DNA from: Nonomuraea longispora
Lineage (GTDB): Bacteria > Actinomycetota > Actinomycetes > Streptosporangiales > Streptosporangiaceae
Direction: 5' to 3'
Length of the DNA stretch: 40,245 nt
Assembly: GCF_004348345.1 (NCBI RefSeq)
Contig: NZ_SMJZ01000065.1
Span: forward strand, 1-40,245
The notes beneath the pieces were generated by a model. The model made no database searches, had not been told where the DNA came from, and worked only from the letters and a program-made list of their open reading frames with translations. The translations under genes and the position numbers were made by a program. Positions 32,984 through 40,245 of the stretch are shown here, piece after piece; within the stretch, counting starts at the first letter, position 1, and every line of letters begins with the position of its first letter.

Positions 32984-34045
32984 ATGCGGATCGTGGAACT
33001 GGCCTCGGTGGACGGATACATCGCCTTCGACCTCGACTGCCCGACGAGCGCGGGCGGCACCCGGCTGGCCCCCGACGCCACCCGTGGCGAGGCAGGGCTG
33101 CTGGCGCGGGCGATGACGTACAAGCTGGCCCTGCTCGGCGAGCGGATCGGCGGGGCCAAGGCGGTGCTGCGGGCGGGACCCGAGGACCGGGCGGCCGTCC
33201 TGGACCGCTACTGCCAGGAGATCACCCCGCTGGTCGAGAAGGGCGGTTTCGTCACGGCCTCGGACCTGGGCACGCATACGCGGGACTTCGCCTCGCTGCC
33301 CGGTCACCGTACCGACTCGGTGATGCACCAGGAGGTCGACGGCGAGCTGGTGGACACCATGGTGACGGGCCTCGGCGTGGTGGTCGCCGCGGAGACCGCG
33401 CTCGGCGGGCTGGCCGGGCGCACGTTCGCGGTGGAGGGGTTCGGCAAGGTGGGCGGGGCCGTCGTACGTGAGGCCGCGCGGCGGGGCGCGCGGCTCGTCG
33501 CCCTCTCGACGCTGCACGGCTGCGTGGCCGACCCGGGCGGGCTGGACGTCGCCGCGCTGGAGGAGCTGCGCGCCGAGCACGGCGACGCCTGCGTGAACCT
33601 GCTCGGCCTGCCGGTACGGCCCGCCGAGACGCTGTACGAGGTGACCGCGGACGTGCTGGTGCCCGGCGCGCGGACCGGCACGCTGACCGCCGAGCGCGCC
33701 GCCGGCGTGCGTGCCCGCGTGATCGCACCGGCGGCGAACGTGCCCTACACCGGGGCCGGGCTGCGCATCCTCACGGAGCGCGACGTGACGACGCTGGCCG
33801 ACTTCGTCTGCGGCGCCGGAGCGGCGATCGGCTACCTCACTGAACGCGCCGGCCGGGTGCCCGACGCCGCCTCGGCGCGGGACCTGGTGGAGGAGCGGAT
33901 CGGCCGGTTCACGGGGCTGGCGCTTGCGCATCCCGGCGGGCCGTTCGCGGGCTCGTGCGCCCTGGCGGAGGAGTTCCTCGCCACCTGGCGCGACCCCGCC
34001 GACCTCGCCGACGGCCCTCCCCTCGCTCCCGAGCCGGGACGGTGA
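32984..34045 (+). CDS. Glu/Leu/Phe/Val dehydrogenase (valine-dehydrogenase-like)
   Basis: 353 residues from ATG 32984 with GAGGAG upstream. The ELFV signature is seen as GGTRLAPDATRGEAGLLARA followed by MTYKLALLGERIGGAKAVL, with Lys47 and Lys59 as substrate-binding and catalytic lysines and TASDLGT supplying the catalytic Asp near 93-95. The NAD-binding half has FAVEGFGKVGGAVV (GxGxxG). Size and layout fit the monofunctional valine dehydrogenase of streptomycetes, which deaminates branched-chain amino acids to feed acyl-CoA precursors of polyketides. Alternative: leucine or phenylalanine dehydrogenase. It stands alone and is followed by a decayed gene on the other strand. Confidence 0.9.
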   Translation: MRIVELASVDGYIAFDLDCPTSAGGTRLAPDATRGEAGLLARAMTYKLALLGERIGGAKAVLRAGPEDRAAVLDRYCQEITPLVEKGGFVTASDLGTHTRDFASLPGHRTDSVMHQEVDGELVDTMVTGLGVVVAAETALGGLAGRTFAVEGFGKVGGAVVREAARRGARLVALSTLHGCVADPGGLDVAALEELRAEHGDACVNLLGLPVRPAETLYEVTADVLVPGARTGTLTAERAAGVRARVIAPAANVPYTGAGLRILTERDVTTLADFVCGAGAAIGYLTERAGRVPDAASARDLVEERIGRFTGLALAHPGGPFAGSCALAEEFLATWRDPADLADGPPLAPEPGR

Positions 34046-34271
34046 GCAGCGCGGCTGTCACGTCGTCGGCGTACTCACGCCAGATCTCCAGGGTCGGCAT
34101 CGTGAGCCGGCGGCCTGCGGCGGCGTCCCCGTCGTCCAGGGCGAGATCCTGCTCGTGGGCGCGGTAGTCGTGGGGGACCACGTCGAGCACGGCGATCCAC
34201 TGGACCTGCCCGGGGTGGTCGAGCGCCCAGCGATGGGCGACGCTGCCGTTGTCGACTCCGAAGCAGGTCAT
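34046..34271 (-). pseudogene. Alpha/beta hydrolase (haloacetate-dehalogenase-like) fragment
   Basis: An ORF starts at ATG 34271 inside the stop of the upstream gene (ATGA) and reads VDNGSVAHRWALDHPGQVQW, IAVLDVVPHDYR, then DLALDDGDAAAGRRLTMPTL and EIWREYADDVTAAL. These are separate blocks of haloacetate-dehalogenase-type hydrolases (GHDRG.RVAHR.ALDHP, AVLDIVP, ..W.EYADDV..) with the parts between deleted; the nucleophile Asp region is altered and the catalytic His region after EYADDV is gone. The ORF then runs antisense into the dehydrogenase gene. Not functional. Confidence 0.65.
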
Positions 34272-34738
34272 TCAGTACGGCCTGGGCGGCGCTGAACGGA
34301 CGTCGTGTCCTGGCCGGCTCCTGCCTCACGGGCTTCCCGCATCTTCCCCGTGGCGAGGTAGCCGACCGCGACCCGGTAGAAGCCGGAGATCGACTCGCCG
34401 CCTTCCATCCCGGCGCGGAACTGCTTGCGTACTTTCGTGAAAGGGAAGGCCGTGCTGCCGTCGGGAAGGAGCACGCCCCAGGCTTCGTCGTCCGGCCTAT
34501 GCCAGCGGCCGCCCGTGGCGGCCACCAGGCAGGCGCCCAGGAACGAACCGAGCGCGCCGACCAGCCCGTCGATCTGCTCCGGGTCGAAGCCGGGGCGGGC
34601 ACGCTGGCGCTCGATGAAGCCATCCACCCACTCGACGGACTCCGCGTTGAGGCCGAAGTCCACGTCGCTGAGCGGTGCGAGTTGCTCGATGGCCAGGTTG
34701 ACGTTCGCCTCGATCTTTCGCAGCTCCTCTGCCTCCAT
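34268..34738 (-). CDS. Conserved hypothetical protein, 156 aa
   Basis: Begins MEAEELRKIEANVNLAIEQL from ATG 34738. Soluble, mixed alpha/beta, no signal peptide or membrane helix. Recognisable phrases are SVEWVDGFIERQRARPGFDP, GSFLGACLVAATGGRWHRPD and AFPFTKVRKQFRAGMEGGES, which recur in hypothetical proteins of other actinomycetes; no function is known to me. The pattern Gly-x-Leu-Gly plus a compact strand-turn-strand resembles small immunity or chaperone-like proteins, but that is only a guess. Its stop overlaps the dehalogenase remnant by 4 nt. Confidence 0.78.
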   Translation of the reverse strand: MEAEELRKIEANVNLAIEQLAPLSDVDFGLNAESVEWVDGFIERQRARPGFDPEQIDGLVGALGSFLGACLVAATGGRWHRPDDEAWGVLLPDGSTAFPFTKVRKQFRAGMEGGESISGFYRVAVGYLATGKMREAREAGAGQDTTSVQRRPGRTE

Positions 34739-34867
34739 CCCAGGATGGTCGCACCGACCGCAGGAGCGGATCAATCGGGTTTCCGGCCTGACGGCGCGTC
34801 CTGGCCGGGTGCCGGGTGATCGCCTCCGCCGGCCGCCGCGCGGGCTCTCGCCGGATTCCCGGATTAG

Positions 34868-34895
34868 TTGACACGACATATATGTCGTGTAATCT
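34868..34895 (+). promoter_or_regulatory. Promoter with a perfect 20-bp palindrome (MarR operator)
   Basis: TTGACA (34868-34873) and TAATCT (34890-34895) are spaced 16 bp and would start transcription at or next to the ATG 34902. Between them ACACGACATA/TATGTCGTGT (34871-34890) is a perfect palindrome covering the whole spacer and overlapping both boxes. The second gene of the operon is a MarR regulator, so autorepression here is likely. Confidence 0.75.
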
Positions 34896-34901
34896 AATGG
34901 C

Positions 34902-35654
34902 ATGACAAACCAACCGACGCTGGTGTTCATCCCCTGCTTCTCCGGCGCTCCGTGGGATCTGACACAACTCACCGCGCTGGCCCACCGCCCGCAGCGCACC
35001 TTCAGGCTTCCTGAGGGTGTGGCCGACATGGAGGCCTACGCCGACGCCGCCGCGGAGCACGTCGCCGACCTGGACGACTACGTGCTCGTCGGCGACTCGT
35101 TCGGGGCGAACATCGCGCTGGCGCTGGCCGTGCGCCGGCCGGCCGGGCTGCGTGCCCTGGTGATGTCCGGTGGCTTCGCGGCGAACCCCGTCACCTCTCC
35201 CGCCTGGAGGAGCGCCATGCGGTTCATGGGCAGGCTGCGCGGCGGCCTCTACCGGCAGCTGGCGCTGCGCGCGCACGCCCACCGGCTGGCCTCACCGCAC
35301 GACCGTGAGGGCCAGGTGCCCTGGAGCGAGGCGGACAGCCGCAGGTTGTTCCTGGACCACACCCCCGCGGCGTCCTTCGGCGCCCGCGTCGGCGCGGCCC
35401 TCACCGCCGACTACGTCGACCGGCTCGATCGCGTACGTGTCCCCACCCTGATCATCACGCCGTCGCACGACAAGCTGATCGGCGAGCAGGCAGCCGAGAT
35501 CATGCGTACGGGAATCGCCGGCTCCCGCGAGGTCGTGCTGGACAGGACCGGGCACATGTTCCGTTTCACGCACCCCGAGACGTACGCCCAGGCCGTCGAG
35601 ACGTTCCTCGCCGAGACGGCCGCCGATCACGAGACGGCCCATGCGGCCCGCTGA
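34902..35654 (+). CDS. Alpha/beta hydrolase
   Basis: 250 residues from ATG 34902. Layout: oxyanion strand LVFIPCFSGAPWDLTQL, nucleophile elbow LVGDSFGANIALAL (Ser about 67), acid TPSHDKLIG (Asp about 190) and His in DRTGHMFRFTHPETY (about 215). A complete Ser-Asp-His triad suggests an active esterase or lipase-like enzyme on a small hydrophobic ester. No ribosome site precedes the start and the predicted transcription start coincides with it, so the mRNA is probably leaderless. Its end overlaps the MarR gene by 14 nt; expression of both is tied to the upstream palindrome. Confidence 0.92.
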   Translation: MTNQPTLVFIPCFSGAPWDLTQLTALAHRPQRTFRLPEGVADMEAYADAAAEHVADLDDYVLVGDSFGANIALALAVRRPAGLRALVMSGGFAANPVTSPAWRSAMRFMGRLRGGLYRQLALRAHAHRLASPHDREGQVPWSEADSRRLFLDHTPAASFGARVGAALTADYVDRLDRVRVPTLIITPSHDKLIGEQAAEIMRTGIAGSREVVLDRTGHMFRFTHPETYAQAVETFLAETAADHETAHAAR

Positions 35655-36111
35655 GGAGCTCAGATACCTGATCCTGGCCGCGCAGCGGGAAGGCAACCGG
35701 CTGCTCGGCCAGGCCCTTCGGCCGCTCGGCATCACCCCCTCCCAGGCGGAGGTGATCCGGGTCCTGGGTGAGCGCGGCCCTCTGACGCTCAGCGGTCTCG
35801 GCGAACTGCTGGTCTGCGAGAGCGGCAACAGCCCGAGCAGGCTCGTGGACCGGCTGGTCGGCATCGGCCTGGTCAGGCGGGACGTGGCGGCCCACGACCG
35901 CCGCCACATCGACCTGTCGCTCACCGCGGAAGGCGACGATCTCGTACGGCGGATCGCCGAGATCGAGGAGCGGCTCCATCAGTCCATCGACGCCGCGGCC
36001 GAGGGCCGCGACGTCGAGCAGATCCTCGGTTTTCTCAGGGCGTTCGTCGGCGGCCTGCCCGCCGGTGAAGCCCTGGCCCGCCGCGCCCGCCCCGAAGCGG
36101 ATCCCGGCTGA
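35641..36111 (+). CDS. MarR-family repressor, second gene of the hydrolase operon
   Basis: 156 residues from ATG 35641, inside the end of the hydrolase gene (14-nt overlap, translational coupling). Winged helix-turn-helix: GITPSQAEVIRVLGERGPLT, LSGLGELLVCESGNSPSRLV, DRLVGIGLVRRDVAAHDRRH, IDLSLTAEG, with helices for dimerisation at both ends. The LLVCESGNSPSRLV recognition helix contains one Cys (near residue 60), which could be redox-sensitive as in some MarR proteins, though this is speculation. It most likely binds the palindrome at 34871-34890 and is released by the hydrolase substrate or product. Confidence 0.93.
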   Translation: MRPAEELRYLILAAQREGNRLLGQALRPLGITPSQAEVIRVLGERGPLTLSGLGELLVCESGNSPSRLVDRLVGIGLVRRDVAAHDRRHIDLSLTAEGDDLVRRIAEIEERLHQSIDAAAEGRDVEQILGFLRAFVGGLPAGEALARRARPEADPG

Positions 36112-36118
36112 GGGACCG

Positions 36119-37063
36119 TCAGGCGGCCTGGGAGCGCCGGTGGGCCGTGGGGCTGATGCCGCGGAGCCGTTTGAAGGCGACGGACAGGGCGAAGGCGTTG
36201 GCGTAGCCGACCCGGCGGGCGATCGTCTCGACGGTGTCGTCGGTCGTGCGCAGCAGGTCGGCGGCCAGGGTGATGCGCCAGCCGGTCAGGTAGGCGATCG
36301 GCGCCTCCCCGACCAGGGCGGTGAAACGGCGCGACAGGCTCGCGCGGGAGACGCCGGTGCGTTCGGCCAGCCCGACGAGGGTCCACGGGTGCGCGGGATC
36401 CTCGTGCAGGAGACGCAGCGCCAGGCCGACGACGGGATCGCCCTGCGCGCGGTACCAGCCGGGCGCCTGCGACTCCGGCCTGGCGAACCAGGCGCGCAGC
36501 GTGGTGATCAGCGCCAGGTCGAGCCACCGGTCGAGCACGCTCTGCTGGCCGGGCTGATCCTGCTGGATCTCGCCGAGCACCATGTCCATGACGTGCCCGG
36601 CGACCTCGGCGGCCGGCACCACCAGCACCGGCGGCAGGGCGGCGAGCAGGCGGCGGCTGACGTCTCCCTCCAGCTGGTAGGTGCCGCTGACCACCATGGC
36701 GGCGCCTCCGGGGCGCCCACCGTGCGTACGGACCGCGAGTCGCGCGCTGTAGTCGACGGGGGCTCCCGGCAGAGGTTCGCAGCGTCCGCCCGGGTGGATG
36801 CGCAGTTGCGGCGCGGTCGCGGGGTCGTCGCCCACGACGTACGGCTCCGTTCCGCGCAGGACGGCGACGTCGCGTTCCTCCATCCGGACGGGCGCGAGGC
36901 CGTCGCGTACGATCCAGGCCGAGCCGCGGATGAGGGACGCGAGCGAGAGCGGCGCCTCGTCGGCGATGTGCAGCGCCCACGGCGGGTCCATGATCGTCAG
37001 GTTGAAGACGCCGCCACGGGCTCTGGTGCCGGCCAGCAAATCGTCGAGCACGTCCATAGCCAC
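36119..37063 (-). CDS. AraC-family regulator with cupin-like N-terminus
   Basis: 314 residues from GTG 37063 or 312 from ATG 37057. N-terminal AraC_binding_2-type cupin half (FNLTIMDPPWALHIADEAPL, RMEERDVAVLRGTEPYVVGD) binds a ligand; C-terminal helix-turn-helix pair at about 215-310 (WTLVGLAERTGVSRASLSRR, EAPIAYLTGWRITLAADLLR, ETIARRVGYANAFALSVAFK). It is divergent from the NmrA-type gene with about 80 bp between starts, a classical regulator-target pair for redox or aromatic-compound responses. Confidence 0.93.
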   Translation of the reverse strand: MAMDVLDDLLAGTRARGGVFNLTIMDPPWALHIADEAPLSLASLIRGSAWIVRDGLAPVRMEERDVAVLRGTEPYVVGDDPATAPQLRIHPGGRCEPLPGAPVDYSARLAVRTHGGRPGGAAMVVSGTYQLEGDVSRRLLAALPPVLVVPAAEVAGHVMDMVLGEIQQDQPGQQSVLDRWLDLALITTLRAWFARPESQAPGWYRAQGDPVVGLALRLLHEDPAHPWTLVGLAERTGVSRASLSRRFTALVGEAPIAYLTGWRITLAADLLRTTDDTVETIARRVGYANAFALSVAFKRLRGISPTAHRRSQAA

Positions 37064-37142
37064 AGACTAGGTGAGATTCACAGACATGGAAATGCGTTGA
37101 ACAACCATGGCCTGTCTCACCCTTTCGCGGTGGACTCAGCAC

Positions 37143-37988
37143 ATGACGACAACACCGATCCTCATCCTGGGCGGCGCGGGCAAGACCGGCCGCCACGTCG
37201 CCGAGCGGCTGCGGGCACGCGGCGTCCCGATCAGGCTCGCCTCGCGATCGAGTGAGCAGCGCTTCGACTGGTACGACGAGAGCACCTGGCTCCCGGCGAC
37301 GGCCGGGATCGACACGGCCTACGTGGTCCCGCCGTACGACCCGCCGGGGCTCGCGCTGGCCGGGCGGTTCGTCCAGCACGCGGCGGCGAACGGGCTGCGC
37401 CGGGTGGTGCTGCTGTCCGGCCGCGGCGTCGGCAGCCCCGGCCGCGACTTCGCGGTCTACCACGCCCAGCTCGAACTGGAGAACGCGGTCAAGGACAGTG
37501 ACGCCGCCTGGACCATCGTCCGGCCCTCCTGGTTCATGCAGAACTTCAGCACGGACTTCATGCACGCCCAGGTACTGGCCGGCGAACTGCGGCTGCCCGC
37601 GGGCGACGGCGCGGAACCATGGATCGACACCGAGGACGTCGCCGACGTGATGGTGGCCGCGCTGCTGGACGAGAGCCACACGGGCGAGACGTACTCGCTG
37701 TCCGGCCCCCGCGCCCTCACCCTGGACGAGGTCGCGACCGAACTGTCCGCCGCGACCGGCCGGCAGATCCGCTACGTCGCACTCGAACCCGAGGAGCACG
37801 TCACCGAAATGATCGGCCAGGGCGCATCGCAGGTCGAGGCCGAGGCCCTGCGCGACCTGCTGGCGGTGATCCGCAACCACCGCTCCGGCTACCTCTCCGA
37901 CGGCGTGCGGCAGGTCCTCGGCCGGGAGCCGCGCGACTTCGCCGACTGGACACGAACCACCGCGCGCGCCGGCGTGTGGTCGTCATGA
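37143..37988 (+). CDS. NmrA-family NAD(P)-binding protein
   Basis: 281 residues from ATG 37143. Atypical SDR: dinucleotide-binding LILGGAGKTGRHVAERL (8-24, GGAGKTG), then AYVVPPYDPPGLALAGRFVQ, RRVVLLSGRGVG, WTIVRPSWFMQNFSTDF and EPWIDTEDVADVMVAALLDE; the YxxxK catalytic pair of classical SDRs is not preserved as such. Members sense or reduce with NAD(P)H and often act on quinones or in stress responses. Intact, unlike the related frameshifted gene at 8376-9262. Probably controlled by the divergent AraC gene. Confidence 0.92.
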   Translation: MTTTPILILGGAGKTGRHVAERLRARGVPIRLASRSSEQRFDWYDESTWLPATAGIDTAYVVPPYDPPGLALAGRFVQHAAANGLRRVVLLSGRGVGSPGRDFAVYHAQLELENAVKDSDAAWTIVRPSWFMQNFSTDFMHAQVLAGELRLPAGDGAEPWIDTEDVADVMVAALLDESHTGETYSLSGPRALTLDEVATELSAATGRQIRYVALEPEEHVTEMIGQGASQVEAEALRDLLAVIRNHRSGYLSDGVRQVLGREPRDFADWTRTTARAGVWSS

Positions 37989-38079
37989 CGCTCCCCCGCC
38001 GTCAGCCAGGGATTCCGTGTCCCCGGGTGGGTTGAGCCTTCTCCAGCCGCTCACCGGGGCGAAGACGTCGCCCGCCCCC

Positions 38080-39198
38080 TCACCGCAGCACCCGCCTGCA
38101 GACACCCGCCAGGGCGGGGAGCGGGTCGTGCAGGGACAGGGTGCTGTGCGCGGCTCCCCCGGCGAAGCGCACGGTGCCGACCAGGTCAGCGACCAGGCCG
38201 GAGCGGCGTTCCACGACGGCCCGCCGCAGGTCGCCCTCCAGCCACTGGTACCGCACGCCGGGCCGGGCCCGCACGGACGGCACCTCCCGCCCGATCGAGA
38301 GGTCGGCCCACGCCGCGGGCAGGTTGGCGCCGGCGGCGGTGGCCAGGGCCATCGAGCCGTAGAAACGGCCGTTCAGGTCGATGAGCCGGGGCGTTCCATC
38401 CTCGGGCACCACGAACTGCAGCTGCGCCAGCCCGAACCAGCCGAGGCTCGCCAGCAGCCGGCTCGCCGGGCCGCTGATGCCGGCGTCCACGCGCACGGTC
38501 TCGGCGCGGCAGCTCGCGCCGGCCTGCGGCGGCCAGATGCGCGAGGCCACCTGCATGCAGTCGGCCACCACCCGGCCTCCGGGCGCGGACACGGCGGAGT
38601 AGGCCATCAGCCGGCCCTCGTGGAACTCCTCGACCCGCGGCTCGCCGCCGAGTTCGCGCACCTCGTCGGCCCGGCGGCGCGCGGCATCGGCGCCGTGCAC
38701 GACGAGCGTGTCGATCCTGGGCGGCGCTCCCGGTTGTTCCGGCCGGGCGTGCAGGCGGGCCTTGACCACGACGGGCCGGTGCTCGGCGGTGAGGACGCGC
38801 GGGTCGAGGATCCTGGCCGTGCGCAAGCCCACCGACGCGGCGACGTCGCACAACTCCTGCTTGTCGATGGCGCGGACGACGTGCCGGTGGCCGGCGTACG
38901 GGACGATCGACGGCACCTCGTCCCTGGCCATGGACAGCGCGAGGACCTCCGCCTCGCCGGCGCCGAAGACCACGTCGTACCCGTGGCGGCGGACCGCGAC
39001 CCCGACGGCGGCCATGAAGGCGTCGTGGCTCTCGTGGGCCGCGGGCACGCGGTGCTTCCAGCGGCAGAAGCGCGACGACGACGCCAGCCCGGCGGCCTTC
39101 GGATGGCCGACGCCGACCTGCCAGCCCGCGGCGGCGAGCGAGCGGACCGCGGCAAGCGCTCCCCTGCTGAAGCCCGTCTCCACAATCAGTGCGCGCAA
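38080..39198 (-). CDS. ATP-grasp carboxylate-amine ligase-like protein
   Basis: 372 residues from ATG 39198. N-terminal pre-ATP-grasp Rossmann part (MRALIVETGFSRGALAAVRS), GAGEAEVLALSMARDEVPSI, then the ATP-grasp domain with DKQELCDVAASVGLRTARIL, Lys in RPVVVKARL and the metal-binding RLIDLNGRFYGSMALATAAG (the D/E-x-N-x-R-F-x-G-S motif). The enzyme class joins a carboxylate to an amine or thiol using ATP; members occur in capsule, peptide and amino-acid pathways. No partner gene lies beside it here, so the substrate is open. Confidence 0.9.
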   Translation of the reverse strand: MRALIVETGFSRGALAAVRSLAAAGWQVGVGHPKAAGLASSSRFCRWKHRVPAAHESHDAFMAAVGVAVRRHGYDVVFGAGEAEVLALSMARDEVPSIVPYAGHRHVVRAIDKQELCDVAASVGLRTARILDPRVLTAEHRPVVVKARLHARPEQPGAPPRIDTLVVHGADAARRRADEVRELGGEPRVEEFHEGRLMAYSAVSAPGGRVVADCMQVASRIWPPQAGASCRAETVRVDAGISGPASRLLASLGWFGLAQLQFVVPEDGTPRLIDLNGRFYGSMALATAAGANLPAAWADLSIGREVPSVRARPGVRYQWLEGDLRRAVVERRSGLVADLVGTVRFAGGAAHSTLSLHDPLPALAGVCRRVLR

Positions 39199-39323
39199 TG
39201 CACCCCACGTCCACCCGGCGTCATCCCAGCCGGCCCCAGCTACCCGCCCGCGGCGCGGGCATGCGTCGAGGCCGGGGCAGGCGCCTGCGGTGTGCCAGGG
39301 GGCGGTCAGGGTAGTCGGGCGTC

Positions 39324-39857
39324 ATGATGAGACGCGCTCTGTGGCAGGGGCTGGTCGCCGGTACGGCGGGCGCGGTCGCGATGACCCTCGCCGAGAAGGC
39401 CGAGCAGCGCCTCACCTCCCGCCCCGACTCCCACGTCCCCGCCCGCGTGCTGGAACGGCTGACCGGCATGCGGGAGCACCGGGGACGGGCGTCGCAGGTG
39501 GTGAATCTGGGCATGCACGTCGGCCAGGGCGCACTCGTCGGAGTGCTGCGCTCGACGATGGCGCTGGCGGGGCTGCGCGGAGGATGGTCCTCGCTGATGT
39601 TCACCGCCGTCCGGCTGACCACCGACCAGATCCTGGAGAACGCCACCGGCGTCGGCGCCCCGCCTCCCACGTGGCCGAGGCGGGAACTGGCCGTGGACGT
39701 GCTGCACAAGTCGGTCTACGGCTTCGTCACCGGCGCCGTCGCCGACGCCCTCGCCGCGCGCGGCGGCCCAGGGCCCGGTCAGCGCCACGCGGCGGCCGAA
39801 CCCGGACGCCGTTCCGGCGGCGCCCCGCTGCCGCGCGAGAAGGCCTACACCCGTTGA
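39324..39857 (+). CDS. Conserved hypothetical membrane-associated protein, 177 aa
   Basis: Starts at ATG 39324 (a second ATG follows at once). N-terminal hydrophobic segment ALWQGLVAGTAGAVAMTLAE, a weakly hydrophobic middle (GMHVGQGALVGVLRSTMALA) and SVYGFVTGAVADALAARG near 140 suggest three or four short membrane helices. The plan resembles YagU/DUF1440-type small membrane proteins, but I cannot assign a family with confidence. The C-terminal 30 residues are Gly/Pro-rich and probably flexible. Nothing recognisable lies in the 177 bp that follow. Confidence 0.7.
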   Translation: MMRRALWQGLVAGTAGAVAMTLAEKAEQRLTSRPDSHVPARVLERLTGMREHRGRASQVVNLGMHVGQGALVGVLRSTMALAGLRGGWSSLMFTAVRLTTDQILENATGVGAPPPTWPRRELAVDVLHKSVYGFVTGAVADALAARGGPGPGQRHAAAEPGRRSGGAPLPREKAYTR

Positions 39858-40034
39858 GCCAGGATCGGCAGGTGCTCCGCTCCCGGCGCGGTCGTGCGGG
39901 TAGTGCACCTCGAACGCGGGGCGTTCTGAGCGGTTGCGCGGCATGGACGTGAAGCTGTGCCGCGGCGGCGGGCAGGAGGTGGCCCATTCCAGGGAATCGC
40001 CGCCGTCGCCGGGGTTTCGGCACGCGCCGCGACG

Positions 40035-40235
40035 TCAACCGGCGCTGTCGCCGTCCTCCGTGTCGGGGGCGGTGAGGTCCTCGGCCGTCCGGCCCGACTC
40101 TTTCAGCGCTTCCTCCATCGCCGCCTGCCCCGCGGGCCGCGGCTCGCCGCCGCGCTCTTCTTCCGCCGCCTCTTCGGCCGCGTCCAGCAACGGCTGGGTG
40201 TCGGTCTTGGCCGCGTTCTCGTCAGGAGTGCTCAT
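40035..40235 (-). CDS. Small acidic protein, 66 aa
   Basis: From ATG 40235: MSTPDENAAKTDTQPLLDAA, then a long run of Glu and Ala (EEAAEEERGGEPRP) and TAEDLTAPDTEDGD. Highly acidic, low complexity, no hydrophobic core, so likely disordered. The start ATG is preceded on the minus strand by sequence that leaves the window after 10 nt, so the ribosome site cannot be judged fully. Small proteins of this kind are frequent and uncharacterised in actinomycetes; it may be spurious. Confidence 0.55.
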   Translation of the reverse strand: MSTPDENAAKTDTQPLLDAAEEAAEEERGGEPRPAGQAAMEEALKESGRTAEDLTAPDTEDGDSAG

Positions 40236-40245
40236 GCGCTACGGC

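Noticed and set aside
35979..37880. 633-codon minus-strand ORF across the AraC and NmrA genes
   Set aside because: It is antisense to the NmrA-type gene and out of frame with AraC; no domain features.
1..40245. CRISPR arrays, tRNA and rRNA genes
   Set aside because: No regularly spaced repeats, no tRNA cloverleaf and no rRNA sequence were noticed on reading; a tRNA scan would be decisive.

Overview
The window is about 40 kb of very GC-rich DNA with dense, short-spaced genes on both strands, frequent GTG/TTG starts and ATGA start/stop overlaps. The gene content points to a filamentous actinomycete: eukaryotic-like Ser/Thr kinases, an FxSxx-COOH peptide cluster, MmyB-like XRE regulators, small secreted Cys-rich proteins and group II introns. 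I infer Streptosporangiales (Nonomuraea-like) from the style of these proteins; there is no marker gene in the window to prove it.

Layout. 0-1 kb: the end of a sensor kinase gene and its LuxR-type response regulator. 1-15 kb: a decayed zone. Interspersed with a few intact genes (a MarR regulator, a Ser/Thr kinase, an HxlR regulator, an SDR dehydrogenase with a divergent XRE regulator) are remnants of an IS256-type transposase, a GNAT acetyltransferase, a SpoIIE-type phosphatase, an Rhs/YD protein, a purine-nucleosidase conflict-type gene with its partner, ISL3- and IS5-type transposases and a small secreted protein. Three pieces of group II introns lie here, one of which keeps a full-looking reverse transcriptase plus domains V and VI but has lost its 5' half. 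A frameshifted membrane protein with six C-x4-C repeats abuts this intron.

15-24 kb: the most interesting block. It holds an FxSxx-COOH ribosomal peptide system: radical SAM/SPASM enzyme FxsB, translationally coupled to an HExxH putative peptide hydroxylase, convergent with the NB-ARC/TPR protein FxsT, which is divergent from a 62-residue FxsA-like precursor ending FGQSI. Next to the precursor is an nSTAND1-type NTPase with TPRs, convergent with a single-pass membrane coiled-coil protein. The separate TIR-like component (FxsC) seen in many such loci is not found here.

24-40 kb: mostly intact ordinary actinomycete genes: a dienelactone-hydrolase-like protein lacking the usual nucleophile, a large kinase-WD40 receptor, an aminoglycoside-phosphotransferase-like protein, two small secreted proteins, an HdeD/DUF308-like membrane protein with paired palindromic operators, an RtcB-like RNA ligase, a valine/leucine-type dehydrogenase, an alpha/beta hydrolase-MarR operon behind a perfect 20-bp palindrome with an apparently leaderless start, an AraC regulator divergent from an NmrA-type protein, an ATP-grasp protein and two small hypothetical proteins. 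No rRNA, tRNA or CRISPR array was seen.
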